NCBI GenBank assembly: GCA_035236585.1
Contig: CP141128.1
Location: forward strand, 23,279,618-23,343,617
DNA from: Warburgia ugandensis
Lineage: Eukaryota > Streptophyta > Magnoliopsida > Canellales > Canellaceae
DNA length: 64,000 nt
Direction: 5' to 3'
A program made the position numbers and the translations under genes. How positions within the stretch are numbered: position 1 is the first letter of the stretch; each line of letters begins with the position of its first letter. Shown here piece by piece: positions 1 through 12,020 of this stretch. The notes below the pieces were generated by a model. It ran no database searches, had not been told where the DNA came from, and saw nothing but the letters and a program-made list of their open reading frames with translations.

Positions 1-1435
1 ACCCCTAATGCCTAAGTAATAAGACCCAACTACTCTAAAACCCATAAAAGATGGGTCAAACTAACCTTGAGTCCCCAAACCATGTTCAGGAGCGTACGAG
101 GACAAATGGGTTAGCGCGACCTAGCCAGGTAGGTGCTCTATCACTATTAGATTCTTTTAAAAGAACTATTATTATTTTGAGAACATATGTTTTAAATATA
201 TGACTTGATTTGCATGAATTAATTCAGCATGCATGATAAATGCTTTGTACATAGCCATGTTTTGAAATGATTGCATATACATTATGCACATATATGGGTT
301 GCAAACAAGTGCATACATTGCATGATTTAAGTACTTGCAAAGATTGCATGTCCTTGAGGGTTGTCAAAAGACGTTGGAGTGCTGAGGGCCAGGCAGTTGT
401 GAGGGACCCAAAGAGGACAAGTTTTAACAAGAGGTTTTGGCTTCTTTAATCTTATGTGATTTGGGCAAGTAAGCCTGTGGGTGCTATGCCGAGGGGTTTG
501 GGTTGGCCACCCGGCCTCTACCACTAATAGGTGGATGGGTACCACGCCCAAAAAGAGGCAAGTCCCTACGTCGACTGCATGTGGTACAGGGTGCTACCAC
601 TGGTGTCACAAAGACGGGTCGACGTGTCATAGGCCCCGTGGAGGCTATGACCGAGTGTCCTCAGGTACCCGGGGACCACACGGCGAGGAGGTCGTGGGCA
701 TAGTGGACCCTATGGTTTGATGATTTATGTCATTGCATATGGCATGATATGAGGTTGGTCGACCATACCATACTCGAGATCCATGAGTTGAATTCCATGA
801 AGCATTTTATGCATATCATAATGCTATGATATATATGTATATGATACTTTCAATTTTGGATTATATGATCCTTTAAGTCGTTAGTATTTCAGTTTGACAA
901 TGGATTTTGATGTCGATGTTGAACTTGAGTATTCAGACATGCACATGTTTTGGAAAGAGCATATGATTTTAAAACATCGCATGCATTATAAAACTAGTAG
1001 TGATAGACTCCTACTGAGTATAGTATATACTCACCCTATCCTTAACATTTTTCAGGATAGTTCCACTCATAAATAGAAGACGTCTTAGGAGATATTAGTG
1101 CTACGAGCAAGTGAATCAAAAAGAAGAAAGTTATACATGTAAGTAAACTCTCAACCCTTTGGACATGAAGTTGTATTTAATTACAGTTGGGCTGTGTGCT
1201 GTGACTGGAAAGACCTGGGGAAAAATATTTATGATTTTTTCTGAAGTTTTTCAAAAACCACTTTGGTTGTTGTGAAGGCAAATGACACTCGGGGTTTTAA
1301 AAAATGAGTTTAAAACTAAAGGTTTTCCGCTGCATTGCATGGTTTTTATAGAATGGTTTTCAAATAGGGATGCATCCCGCCTTAGGAAATTAGATATTGC
1401 ATTTAAAAATGCATGAGAAAACCCGGGTCGTCACA
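1..1435 (+). mobile_element. Tekay/Del-type chromovirus LTR, 3' portion, cut by window edge
   Basis: This stretch is the reverse complement of the first ~1.4 kb of the LTR at 39,107-41,653, so it is a plus-oriented copy of the same LTR family. It ends in CCCGGGTCGTCACA, the complement of the TGTGACGACCCGGG start of the minus-oriented copies, which fixes the border at 1,435. Its target duplication should be ACACT (1,436-1,440), but the other end lies outside the window. Whether it is a solo LTR or one end of a full element cannot be told. Short open frames inside it, such as those at 267-449 and 481-720, look fortuitous. Confidence 0.85.
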
Positions 1436-3385
1436 ACACTAGACTTCCCTCCTCCTTCTCCTCTCTCTTCGGCCTTCCCTTGTTCTCTGTGTTTTTTGGC
1501 AATCTAGGGCTCCAGCAGGCATGAGAAAAATTGCACTCACTAAAAAACCCTCTTCTCCTTGTTTCTCCTTTGATACCAACTAGGTGTCGGTTTTCCTCTC
1601 TTGTCTTTCCTTTCCCTTCTCCTCTTTCCTTTCTCTACTCTTTCCCTCTGGTTTCCCTTTTCCACCGTCTTTGGCGACCCAAATCCACTAGCAGGCACAA
1701 AAAATCTCTACACCCACTGGAGACACCAAATCCATCTCTCTTTGACTTGAATAAGGTACTCTCCTCCTCTCTCTCCCTCTGTTTCCTTCTTTTTCTATAG
1801 ATTTCCTTAGATCCATGCCCGATCTGCTCTCATTGGTTGGAAAATTGCTAGTGAAAACAGATCCATTGGATCTTATGGGGTGCACACTCAAGGACAGCTC
1901 AGATGGAAGATCTTTGAGGCTATCCTAGATGTTGATTGGGACCAGAATAATCAGATGGTCTAGATTAGACCGTCTCATCCCGGTCGACTTGATTGGTGGC
2001 TAGGATGCACACTGTAACACCATGATGTGCGGGCCCTGTCTTGTTGCATTTTGGGACCAGAAATTAAATCTAGACCGTTGGCTTGATCTGAAACACAAAA
2101 ACTAAAATTCAGAGCGATATGTAAGCCTGATTCATGATCAGAAAGGTCTGTTAGAATCTTATTGATAATGTGATAGTGCAAGAGGTGATCGATTAGGTAC
2201 TGTCCTCCTTAATCGGTGTTGGGGCAATGCCATAGCTAATCTCTAGCCTCATATGTATGTAGCATGATAGTACAAGAGGTGAGCAATACCCTAAGACTGT
2301 AGGTCTATAATGAGTACTCATGACCAATAATAAATAGTCAAATTTCAAGTGGTTTTACAATCACGAGACCTCGAGGAGGTTTAGATAGTGTTATATATTC
2401 TTATTAAGATACATTGATTATATTTAAGCATATTTCATGATTTAAATGCTTTTCATCTATTGATTTTTGACGATGATTCATTATCCAGTTTGGATGTGTA
2501 TATTTATGAGATGATGCATGACATGAGTTGTAGTGACTATTCATATCTTGTAAAATAGCTTGCAAAGGTTATTATTATCTTTGAAACAACATGCATGGAT
2601 ATTGAAACCAATAAACTGAAATGATTTGGCATGACATTGATTTGCAAAGCATATTTGAGATATCAAAGTTTTATTATACTGTTCTTTATGCATCACTTGT
2701 TACAGAACTGCAAAATATGTGATGGAGAATTTCTTTTGGATTAAAACTGTATAAACTTTTTATTTGGATGATGAAACTACCTACACAAGCTCAAGCTTAT
2801 TGATGCATTGTAAATAAGACAGAGGAGCAGAAGACCTTGCTAGAGATCTCAAGAGGACATGGAATGTATATCATATAGGTATACAATATAGTTGATAATT
2901 TTGTGAATTGATGTAATAGTTTGATTTGTTATAACTTTATTTTATGGATATGTGGATATGTAAATTGGAAATTATGGTTGTGTGGCTATGACTGGATTGA
3001 TCCTGGTCTTGAACAACTCTTTCATTTTAGTTAAAACTTGACTTTTATACATGTTTAAATTTTCATATGAATGGATGAAGATAGAGTCTCCCTTATTATG
3101 TATTTGATTGAAACTGCGTTTATTAGTGACATTGCATTGCATGCGTAAAATGTGTAAGTCCAAAAAATAAAGGAGATTTTAACAGATTTTTAATAGAAAT
3201 GTCGTCCCCATTTCTCTAAAAATCCTTATTTTTTTTAAAAGAAAAATGACATTCAGGATTTTTGAAAGTCTTCTCATGAAAAATATTTTTCATTATTTGT
3301 TTTCTGCAATAGTTTTTCAAACTTGGAGTCCCACATTTGAAAAATGATTTTGTGAAAAAGTGTTATAAAAACTTTGGTCATCACA
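1436..3385 (+). repeat. LTR1 of old gypsy element E1 (3' part)
   Basis: Bases ~2,220-3,385 align with ~16,790-17,808, the end of LTR2. Shared blocks include the GTATGTAGCA segment, the long stretch around GATGATTCATTATCCA, and the shared ending TTTTGTGAAA...TCACA. The LTR ends at 3,385, two bases before a primer-binding site, so this is the upstream LTR. Its 5' start is hidden by the inserted chromovirus LTR or lies left of the window. A pyrimidine-rich stretch fills ~1,440-1,800. The two LTR copies are strongly diverged, so the element is old. Confidence 0.75.
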
Positions 3386-3387
3386 GT

Positions 3388-3399
3388 TGGTATTAGAGC
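3388..3399 (+). other. Primer-binding site of E1 (initiator Met-tRNA type)
   Basis: TGGTATTAGAGC lies two bases after the LTR1 end. It differs at one base from TGGTATCAGAGC, the usual plant LTR-retrotransposon site complementary to the initiator methionine tRNA. The change is C to T, as expected in an old methylated copy. Confidence 0.8.
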
Positions 3400-3404
3400 T
3401 CAGT

Positions 3405-3552
3405 CAATCCTTTCACAACTAGTCCAACATGTCCAAAAGTCATATAAAGTTAACCAATCCTTTCACAACTAGTCCAACATGTCCAAAAGTCATATAAAGT
3501 TAACCAATCCTTTTACAACCAATCCAACATGTCTAAAAGTCATATGATGTTA
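3405..3552 (+). repeat. Three tandem 50-bp units just after the primer site
   Basis: Units start at 3,405, 3,455 and 3,505, each beginning CAATCCTTT. The first two are identical over their 50 bases. The third carries several substitutions and fades out near 3,552. They occupy the untranslated leader of E1. Confidence 0.9.
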
Positions 3553-5179
3553 ATTAGTGAATGTCGGTTGATAAGGTATTAGTTACAGAGATAACTTATA
3601 TAAGTAATGTTGATTAATGTGAAAACTGATGCAACCCATGAGGGTTGGCAAGTTATAAGAAAACACTAGATTTCTATTCCTTATGAATAAGAGGAGTACT
3701 CTTATGAGATTAGTGCAGTCCTTATAGTAAGGAACAATAGTATAAGAGTATAAAATTAGATCTATTCATATGGGGGACCTTTTGAGGATTCAAGTCTTAA
3801 CTTTGTCACTGTGTATAAACCTTTGAAGAATATGACAGCTATTGCATAATATTATTATAATTATAATGAAAAAGGGATCAGAAAATAGTCACAATTGAAG
3901 AGGTCATGAAAAAGTTCAGAATTATAACATTAGCTTGTACATGTAGTGGATATATTCAATGAATAAAAAAATTACAATATTATGAAAATTAGTGAAAATT
4001 GCTAGAATAAAATGTTAATGCTTATGTAGATGAATTAATTAATCTGTGAGGTGAAAACGAGATAGTCCTTGTATATATATATATGGAAATACTAACAGGT
4101 AGTCATCATGGAGAAGTAAATGCCTATTTAATTAGTCTTGGAGTACTAGTTATGATTTGGATGTGCATATTGTTGGGCGGATATAAAAACTATTTTATAA
4201 AGGTAGTTATTAAATGGGAGGAAGTTTAGCATATGAGTAGGGAATTAAAGTAAGAACACAAAAAAATTAAATGAGCAAGTAAATTCAAATGATTTCTTAG
4301 GTTATTGGAAAGAATTGTAGAAAGGTTGTTTTTGATGTTACATTGTATGGAAATATTTGATATTTATTGTTTAATGGCCTTTAGATCAAAAGTGTCTATT
4401 ATATGCTATGTGTCAGGTAGAGGACCGATGGGAGTGGATAAGGAGAAAGGATTATATTGTGAGAATAACATTAAATAAAAATAATTATAATTGATTGACA
4501 TTGAATAGAGAAGGTGATGATGATGCAATTTTTAGTAACTATGGAGAATTAAATTCCAAATGATTAATTTTATTTGATTGAGTTTGTTGGAATTATAAAT
4601 GACTTTTAGTAGATGCAATCACAAAATAAATAATTAGCTAAGAGAAACTTAATGAGGAGAATGGGGATGAGGACGTTGAAAATAATTATAAGGATTCAAA
4701 TATCTTGGTTGTAGAAGTGCTTTCCAAGCTAGAAGTATTACATACTCATATGAACTTGGAAATGATAAGTTGAAAAGAGTAATTGAACAATGATGTGAGA
4801 GAATCATAAAGCTAGTTTAAAGAAATCTTGGATTTAACATAGTTAAAGAAGCTATACATAAACTAAGTTCATATATCTGAAATAAAAGATCTTTGGATTA
4901 TTACTATCAAATTAAAATTGAGTTAGTTTGTAATGGAAGGATTAAACAAGGTTGAGATAGCAATTTTTATAGTTGGATTGTCTAATGAAGATGATTAAGT
5001 AGCTCACACATGGACGAACATTGATCTCATTCCAAGGAAATATGAGGATCACAAAGGCTTATGTTATTTAGCTATAAAGGTAGTGCAACACTTCTCTAAA
5101 GAATGTTGGATTTCTCCTAGTAAGTGTGATTGTGGAAGTGGCCAAGAAGCCACGGATTTAGAAAATAGATATGGTCTGA
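3553..5179 (+). other. Degraded interior of E1, probable gag/protease zone
   Basis: The position between primer site and RT relic is where gag and protease would lie. No frame stays open and no zinc knuckle or protease motif is readable. The sequence is AT-rich and littered with stops. It is assigned to E1 by position only. Confidence 0.5.
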
Positions 5180-5405
5180 GAGTTTCAGCAAAAGTTCCCA
5201 AAGGAGCTTCTTGGATTATTGTCATAGAGAGAGATTGATGTTATGATTGAGTTGGTGCCAGGCATAGATCTAAAATTTAAGGTTGCATATCTAATTACAC
5301 CAATCAAGCTGAGAGAGCTCAAGAGTTGCCTATAGGAATTATGGGACAGGGATTTTGTCAGACCCATTGGATCTTCTTAGGGGTGCTAGTCCTCTTCATG
5401 AGGGA
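5180..5405 (+). pseudogene. Ty3/gypsy reverse transcriptase relic (N-terminal part)
   Basis: A plus-strand translation from about 5,181 gives a recognisable but shattered version of the segment that opens gypsy reverse transcriptases. It reads in order FPKELLGL, then ELVPGIDLK, then AYLITPIKLRELK, then RDFVRP. These correspond to the conserved stretches before the first catalytic block (the [20 protein letters not shown] and GFIRPS regions of plant chromoviruses). Stop codons break the frame. The catalytic palm with the DD motif is missing, because the sequence jumps within about 150 bases to RNase H. This shows the direction of E1 and that most of its pol was deleted. Confidence 0.75.
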
Positions 5406-5513
5406 TGGATCAATGCGAGTATTATTGTAAAATTATGTTAAAGTTTTTAGGGATTACATTACCCTGATCTCTTTGATGAGAGGCAATGGAGAGTGATGCT
5501 TACAAGGTGAGCC

Positions 5514-5640
5514 TTTAAGAGTTGAAGAGGAGACTTACCTCCACACCAGTGTTGACTTTACTAATAGGTAGAGACGGTTTTGTGATTTATTGCAATACAT
5601 CTAACAAGGGTCTTGAAGGGTTGCCAATGTAGCATGGATA
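5514..5640 (+). pseudogene. Gypsy RNase H relic
   Basis: The frame beginning around 5,518 reads ELKRRLTSTPVLTL, the linker that precedes RNase H in plant gypsy pol. A little further on comes GFVIYCNTSNKGLEG, a decayed form of the first RNase H strand in which the catalytic aspartate of the YSDAS motif has become asparagine. It follows the RT relic after a large deletion and is cut off 100 bases later by the solo LTR at 5,744. Confidence 0.7.
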
Positions 5641-5743
5641 TCATTAATATTAATTTGTTGTAGTTAACCATGCCAATACTATACGTATGCAATACTTGAG
5701 TTTGATTTCTCATTGGATTTGAGACATGAAGGTGATTCATATT

Positions 5744-8711
5744 TGTGATGACCCAGGTTTTATAATGCAATTTTATAAAAACACAGCAAGATCGATCTCT
5801 ATTTTTAAAACAATTCATGCAAAAGAATGCAGGGAAAATTTTTCTTTTTAAAAAATCATTGTATAAAGAGCCTGAGTGTCATAATGAACTCTAAATGCAT
5901 AGTGCCATGGAAATTTATAGACCAAATAGAAATAAGTAATACTCCCAGGATTGTTAGTCACAGCCACAGCTATAAACAAATACTTACAACCAAGATTACA
6001 ATAGGTACCAAAAGAATTACTAATTAAGTCTTACCTTTTCCTACTCAATTGTGGGTCTAACGCCTCCTGATACTCCTTTTATTTGTATGTTGTTTGATCT
6101 GGAAAATAATGGATTGGGTTAAGCATTTATCATACTCAGTAGGTAACCTGACACTACCCTTTTTGAAAACACAGCAATGCATCATACAAAGTTCAAAGGG
6201 TTTGCATGTACGACATCGAGACGCTTAATTTGAAATAAGTGCACATTTGTATGACAAAGAATGTAAGCAATGCCATCTATTGAAATTCTTTATTAAACCT
6301 CAGTATGCAATACTAGCAGTATGTCTAATTTCAAAAAGCAAAAATCAATAGAAATCAATATATCCATGTTATGAGATCTACACAATACGGCAAATCAATG
6401 AGTCATAAATAATGATGAGGAAATACTTAAAATAGTCTTCATATGAGTCAAACGATAGCATCATGCATAGGGTGTCAAGTCAACTAGTCACGAGTACTCG
6501 TTTACGACCATTTCAATGCCATATGCATATCAATCACATTGAAATCATAGGGCCACTACGCTCACGACTAGAACCCCTCTGGATCGCGTGTCTCCGTTAT
6601 CTAGAGACCAGTCCACCATAACCTCCACGGCAACTATGGATATGTCCCCGAAAGGGTGCTGTGAACACCTCCAATGGTCGTCCCTGTTTACCACAGCAGT
6701 CAGGGAAGGGATAATGCCATTTTTGGCAGCGATACCATCCACCTTTTTGATGGTAGAGGCTGGGAGGCCAAACCCGTACCCCTCAGCATAGTGCCCACTA
6801 GGCTCAATAGCCCAAAAATATGAATACATGAAACCCCGATCTTAATTATCATAAATCATGAAATTTTATGCAATTGGGTTTAAAACATGCGAGCAATGCA
6901 TATATTCCAAATCATCACAAAACATACATAGTCCAAATCTCAAATCAACATAAATCATGCAATTTATGCATTTGTTATCAAAGTATGCGAGCATGGCATA
7001 AACTCTACTTATGCTAGTACCATAATTAATGTTAGAAATCCGTAAACGCATATAAGAACACCATGGTTTAAAAACACATACTAATTATAGCAATAGAAAC
7101 ATGGGATGCATTTTGAAAATAGAGTAGTATCAGACTACCTACCTCGAGCGTCGTTTCTTAGCTGGTGCCTGTCTTTAATTTGAGTCCGAGAATACCTTGG
7201 TAAAGTCCTGAATGATGTTCAAACATAAGATCCAGACGTTATTTCTAAGTTCACAGGGCAAAGGTTAGATCTATATGATCTGTTGGTTTCTAGGGATCAC
7301 CCTATGACATTCTTAGGTTGATCTTTATCTAAGCATGCCCTAAGGTCTCTCTTAAATCAAATTATAAGGTTTGATTGCGGTTGATCTTATGGATTTATGA
7401 GATCTCTATGGCTTTTAGGCTACTTTAATCTCTTGATCCTAAATGTTATAGTCTCATTAATTGGGTTTCTAGCATCGCGCCTCAAGGGATGTCCCAGATG
7501 TGTCAATTAGGGCCCTGCGCGTCATGGGTCCCAGGATGCCCACGCGTTTCGGTCGAACAGAAACCACAGTTGCGTTCGCACGCGTGCGCATGCCCTAGTG
7601 ACGCGCTTGGGTGTGCATTCTAGAAGGTGTTGTACGGACGCATCCTCGGCGCGGGTGCGCATGTTATGGCTCTTGGGGCGCTCATGCACCTTGGTCGGAC
7701 CAGGACCCATGCACCCACATTGCATGTGCCCGAGCTTCAACGAGTCCCGATGAACCTGGGACCGTGCTCACGTGGTTGCACGCCCACAACCCGTCCCAGG
7801 GACCCTGTCCCAGGCATGCGATGTCCCTGGGATGCTTCTGGGTTGAGGGTTCTGAAACAAACCCTCTTCTAGCAATTTTTGGTCGGAACCCACCAGATCC
7901 GGCATGGATCTAGGCCAGAAAAGAGGGGAAAACAAAGGGAAAAAGAGAAAAACGGAAGGAGGAAGGTGGGGACTTACCTAGGCAGCCGAAAATGGCACCC
8001 CTCCCAACCGGTGGTGCAATTTACTTAATGCCTGCCTGCACCTGTGATTGCCGGAATACACGAAGAAGGGGCGAAAATGGGGAAGAACAGAGAGGGGAAT
8101 GGCTGGCCTCGACTGGTGCCGAAAATTGCAGAGGACAAGTAAGGGGTTTTTTGTTTTTTTTACTAGAAGCCCTAGCTTGGCTGGATAAGAAGAAGAGGAA
8201 AACCGGATGGTTGGAGGAGAGGGGGGAAAGCACGCTTTATAGTCGTGCTAAGGCGGTGCTCGCCCTATGGCTGTGTCGCCATTTCTCCTAGCACCGCCTT
8301 ACAGAGGCAGTGCTGGAAGTTTTGGAAAAATTGGGAAAGGTGGCTGAAGGAGGAAGAAGACGGGGGTACCGTTATCAAAACGGCCACCAGCGTTTTTCGA
8401 CTTTTTCGTTTTTTAGTACAATTTACAAAAATGCCCTCAATTTTTAATTGCTTATAACTTCTGCATACGAACTCCGTTTTCGGCGTTCTTTGAGGCGTTG
8501 GATTCCATTTTGAGTGTAGAATCCAATGGTACTGTTTTTCTTACAAATTATTATGTTTCCTATTTAATTTAAAATCAAACATTCAACTACCTCTTAAGAC
8601 TAGTAAACATATATTAATTCCCAAAAAAAGATAAGTTATAGCATCAGTGGTAAGTGGTAGACATTATATTTGTTCTTCATACAAAATGTCTTCAAAATTT
8701 GTGTCATTACA
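5744..8711 (-). mobile_element. Solo LTR, chromovirus-type, TSD ATATT
   Basis: The left edge is TGTGATGACCC and the right edge GTCATTACA, the same termini as the Tekay-type LTRs at 39,107 and 46,128. The 5-base sequences ATATT at 5,739-5,743 and 8,712-8,716 are a perfect target duplication. No internal region is present, so the element was reduced to one LTR by recombination. The order of landmarks matches the other copies but is clearly diverged: a segment like the CACAGCCTCAGC block, a GC-rich block (about 7,460-8,100), a TATA signal, then a GCTTATAACTT segment near the right edge. It is about 400 bp longer than the 39-48 kb copies and belongs to a related but distinct family. Confidence 0.9.
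8235..8242 (-). promoter_or_regulatory. Probable LTR TATA box
   Basis: On the minus strand this reads CTATAAAG, about 470 bases into the minus-oriented LTR. The sister LTRs carry CTATAAATAG about 430 bases in. It is a plausible RNA polymerase II TATA element for the solo LTR; activity is not shown by sequence. Confidence 0.5.
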
Positions 8712-8716
8712 ATATT

Positions 8717-8940
8717 CTAATGCAAAATTACTTCCTTACATGTAATTGAAATATGGCTCACGATTTATAATGTGGGTAATTGATGATGGCAGCCTAAGAG
8801 AGCGGTTGATGAAGGTAATCGATGAGGGTGGTTGCAAGTGGCATTGGCAGGCTTCTAGGTGCTCTTTGTATTGTCATGGTTGGGCTGAGATGAATTGTGA
8901 GAAGTTTTTACATGTATGTTTTGATTTAAGATTTTGGATT
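8717..8940 (+). other. E1 interior after the solo LTR, no readable gene
   Basis: This resumes the E1 interior where the 5,744-8,711 insertion split it. No integrase motif (HHCC or DDE) is readable; the integrase appears to be deleted or decayed beyond recognition. Confidence 0.45.
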
Positions 8941-9172
8941 TTGGCATGGATTTGCCTATGGTGAGCTTATACGCTCTATTGTAGATTTGGCATAGATTTT
9001 CCTACCTTTAGTTGATATGCTTTAAGTTAGATTGGCATGCATATGCTTATTTTATAAATTGATATGCTCTAAGTTAATGTGGCATGGATGTACTTGTTTT
9101 AAGAGCTAATATGCTTTAAATCGACTTGGCATAGAATTGCCTATTTTAGAAGCTTATATGTTCTACTATGTT
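8941..9172 (+). repeat. Minisatellite, five ~46-bp units
   Basis: Degenerate units begin at about 8,941, 8,987, 9,032, 9,079 and 9,126. Each opens with (T)TGGCAT and carries a central TATGCTCTAA-like stretch. Spacing is 45-47 bases. It lies in the 3' interior of E1, upstream of its polypurine tract. Confidence 0.8.
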
Positions 9173-9558
9173 TAGTCATAAATTTGCTATTTTGATATGC
9201 TAATTGATTTCCTCTCCATTCTAATATTACTTTATTTTTTGATGATTGAGTATCAGAGTATGCAATAAAAGCAGCTCTTTATTGCCAAAAGCAAATAAAA
9301 AAGCTACATTAATAAGCAATGTAAATGTTTAGAATTTGAAGTTGGGAATTAGGTAAAATTTGAGGATTTCATTAATTAAAGAGTTATGAGATTTAAAATG
9401 GAATGAAAGTACAAGGGTACCTCTTTTGATTGAACCTCCATTGTAAGAATCATTCAATTAAAGTGACCATATGGAATTGGAGTGTATTATAATATGAGGA
9501 TATTCCTAGAAATATTTGAAAGATAACATGATTAGGATTTCAAGGACGAAATTTCTAT

Positions 9559-9571
9559 AAGGGGAAAAGAA
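9559..9571 (+). other. Polypurine tract of E1
   Basis: AAGGGGAAAAGAA abuts the LTR start TGTAATAACCC at 9,572 and is preceded by GGACGAAATTTC. That arrangement is typical of the end of plant chromovirus pol/3' UTR. It fixes the LTR2 start and the plus orientation. Confidence 0.85.
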
Positions 9572-10240
9572 TGTAATAACCCTAATTTTTAAATTTCATT
9601 TCAATTGATTTTTGAATAAATTTTGATGAAATGCAAATTTGAAATTTTGTATTTTAAGCTCCACATATTTGACCTTTTGAAAGATACTTAATAGAACCTT
9701 GAAATATAAATAATTAGATTGTATTCAAAAAAATGAATCTACTGACACAAAGAACACTAAAATAGAAGTTTGGATGGAGAAGTTATGGATTTATGAACAT
9801 GGAGGACATTTTAGTGAAAAAAAAAGAAATTTACTTAAGGTGTGGTGACTCTAGTTTTTATAACACATTTTATAATACATTTTGTAAAGATAGGGCCCTT
9901 AGAGTAAAAATTTTTCTCAAACCAAGGCAGCGAAAATTCTTTTCTTTAGAATTTGTTTTGTAAAACCTAAGTCACCACCTCATACATAACATAAGTAGAA
10001 TTTTGTATAAGATAAAATTCCATTGAAGGAATATACTTTTATTAAACTTCAGGATCCATCCAGTGGTTCACAGTACACAGCCCATTGTATCCTTACAATA
10101 CTTGTCCAAATATACAATCCAAATTACAAAGTTCAAAGTTTAATACATGCGCTCAATACAATGTTTCAAGGAATATACCCTAATTACTTATTCTTCAATA
10201 GTTCTTCAAGTCTTGAGCTCCTAAGTCTCCTTCTCTATAT

Positions 10241-10280
10241 CTGAGATATTGTAAACATTCAAACATTTACAATATCTCAG
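10241..10280. repeat. Perfect 15-bp inverted repeat (hairpin)
   Basis: The arm CTGAGATATTGTAAA (10,241-10,255) and its exact complement TTTACAATATCTCAG (10,266-10,280) are separated by ten bases. It lies inside the solo LTR at 9,841-14,210. Confidence 0.9.
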
Positions 10281-11689
10281 CAAGCTATGCTTGGTAGGGG
10301 ATAAGAATGTAAGTCATTGACAGTATAATCTCAATATTCAAGTATTCCATAATTCGTTCTATCATAAACACATTCATAGATAAACTATTAGTTATAAGGA
10401 CACCTCATTTCCTTGTCATTTGTGTTCACCTTTATACATACATATTGTATAAGGACAAATTTGTTAAAATTGTAAAAATAATCAAGAATCATTTCTATAC
10501 AAAGTTGATCAACTCCTTTCATTATAGGAGATTTGTATCTCAGCCAGTTACTATACAGAAAATTTCCCTTCTTGGAAAAATATTGGTAATATGCAATTAC
10601 CTGGCATTTCATTATGCCATCCCTTAAAGCATTTCACTATGCCAATTTCATATGCATCATAATGCAAAATAATCAAGGACTACTATGCTTGCAGTTTGAT
10701 CCGTAGAGCGCGCCCGGATAACTGTTCAATAATTCACTTATACCATTCTCAGTGGAAATTATAATATCCATGTCCATATGGGAGGACCATGACTGTCACA
10801 GTGGTGGCCTTCCTATAAATGCCCCACCCGACTTTTAGCCTTTCTTAGGCTTGGTATTCAATATCATCAAGTTTCAGAGAGTGGGTGGCCAAACCCTCTT
10901 AACTCTCCTAGCATAGCATTCCTAGGCCTATGCCTGTTTAAAACAAAACCATAAGCCTCCAAGCTTGTATGTAAAATAATACTTATACATATCAGACTGT
11001 CTGTCTGTTTATCTAGGGTTGGAATATTTTCTACTTTCCTATTCACTTAAGGTTGTTCTCAATTCTCAACTTAACCATTTAATACTTATTTTCCTCATCA
11101 TTTGGTTAGATCATATTTCAATTTGAGGTATTTACCTTAATATATTGGTATCATACATGTCAATACTTCAAAACATAAGATCATGTATTAGACATGTATC
11201 TTTATGTAAAGGCATTCTTAATAATCCACCTACCCCAATAAGGTATTCTTACTCCTTGAAATATGCCATAGTCTCTATCAACATATATCTGTCAAATCAT
11301 ATGTATAATGTCATTTTTCTAATCAAGGGTACATACTACATAGTCTTTTGATCATCCTTATGTAGGATGATCTGAATCTTTCTTCCTTGAATATCATATA
11401 TCCATGGGTTTAATATCATCTATACAAATACTATCTATATCATACATAACAATCTAATTTACATTGATGTTTCTTTTTCCTTATTGTTTTTGATCATACA
11501 AGATCTCATCTTGTTTGATCATCCTTATCTTACTTACTATTTTTATTAGGGTTAGATAATTTGCTATCTTTTTATGTTCTTATTATTAGTCAACCAGTTA
11601 GTGTCTTACTTGGTCAAAGATAATTTATTTCTTCCTATTACTAGACAACTCCTCCTTATTTCAGGATGACTAGTACTTACCAGTTAAAG

Positions 11690-12020
11690 TCTGCTCAAAA
11701 AGTGGTTAATACAACCCTCATGTAAGGAGGCGTTTAGACCTCTCTTACGTCAATGGGAGGTGAGGAAAAAGCACTTGGCTCTTGTATACCTCCTATAACC
11801 ACAATGTTCAGAGTCTACTGGAGTGATACTAGCTCAACCTTTGACAATGTTCCTATGAGCTCTTTACCTTAAGTCCCTTCTCTAATTGATTTTAATTAAT
11901 TTCCATGGATATGCACAATGTCATCCATGGATGTTCATTATTTTCCTACTTTGGGCCAAGGAAATGATAAATCATTCCTTATATTGTCCTACTAACTATA
12001 GCCCTTATCAAGTCAAAATC
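11690..12020 (-). mobile_element. Inverted fragment of LARD interior
   Basis: Read on the minus strand, this matches the E2 interior at about 20,880-21,210. Landmarks in order are TGGGCCAAG...GATAAATC, AAAATCAATTA, and GGTCTAAACGCCTCCTTACA followed by GAGG(A/G)TTGTATTAACCAC. The last block is nearly identical over ~50 bases. True borders are not visible; neighbouring DNA may also belong to it. It shows that a third LARD-related copy once inserted here. Confidence 0.75.

Noticed and set aside
1531-1800. 89-residue plus frame
   Set aside because: Pyrimidine-rich LTR sequence giving Ser/Leu/Phe; no domain.
7522-7913. Overlapping frames of 72-100 residues on both strands
   Set aside because: They lie in the GC-rich block of a solo LTR where stops are rare; no family resemblance and both strands open.
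8021-8457. Frames of 70-99 residues near the right end of the 5,744-8,711 LTR
   Set aside because: Located around the LTR promoter, open on both strands, no similarity to known proteins.
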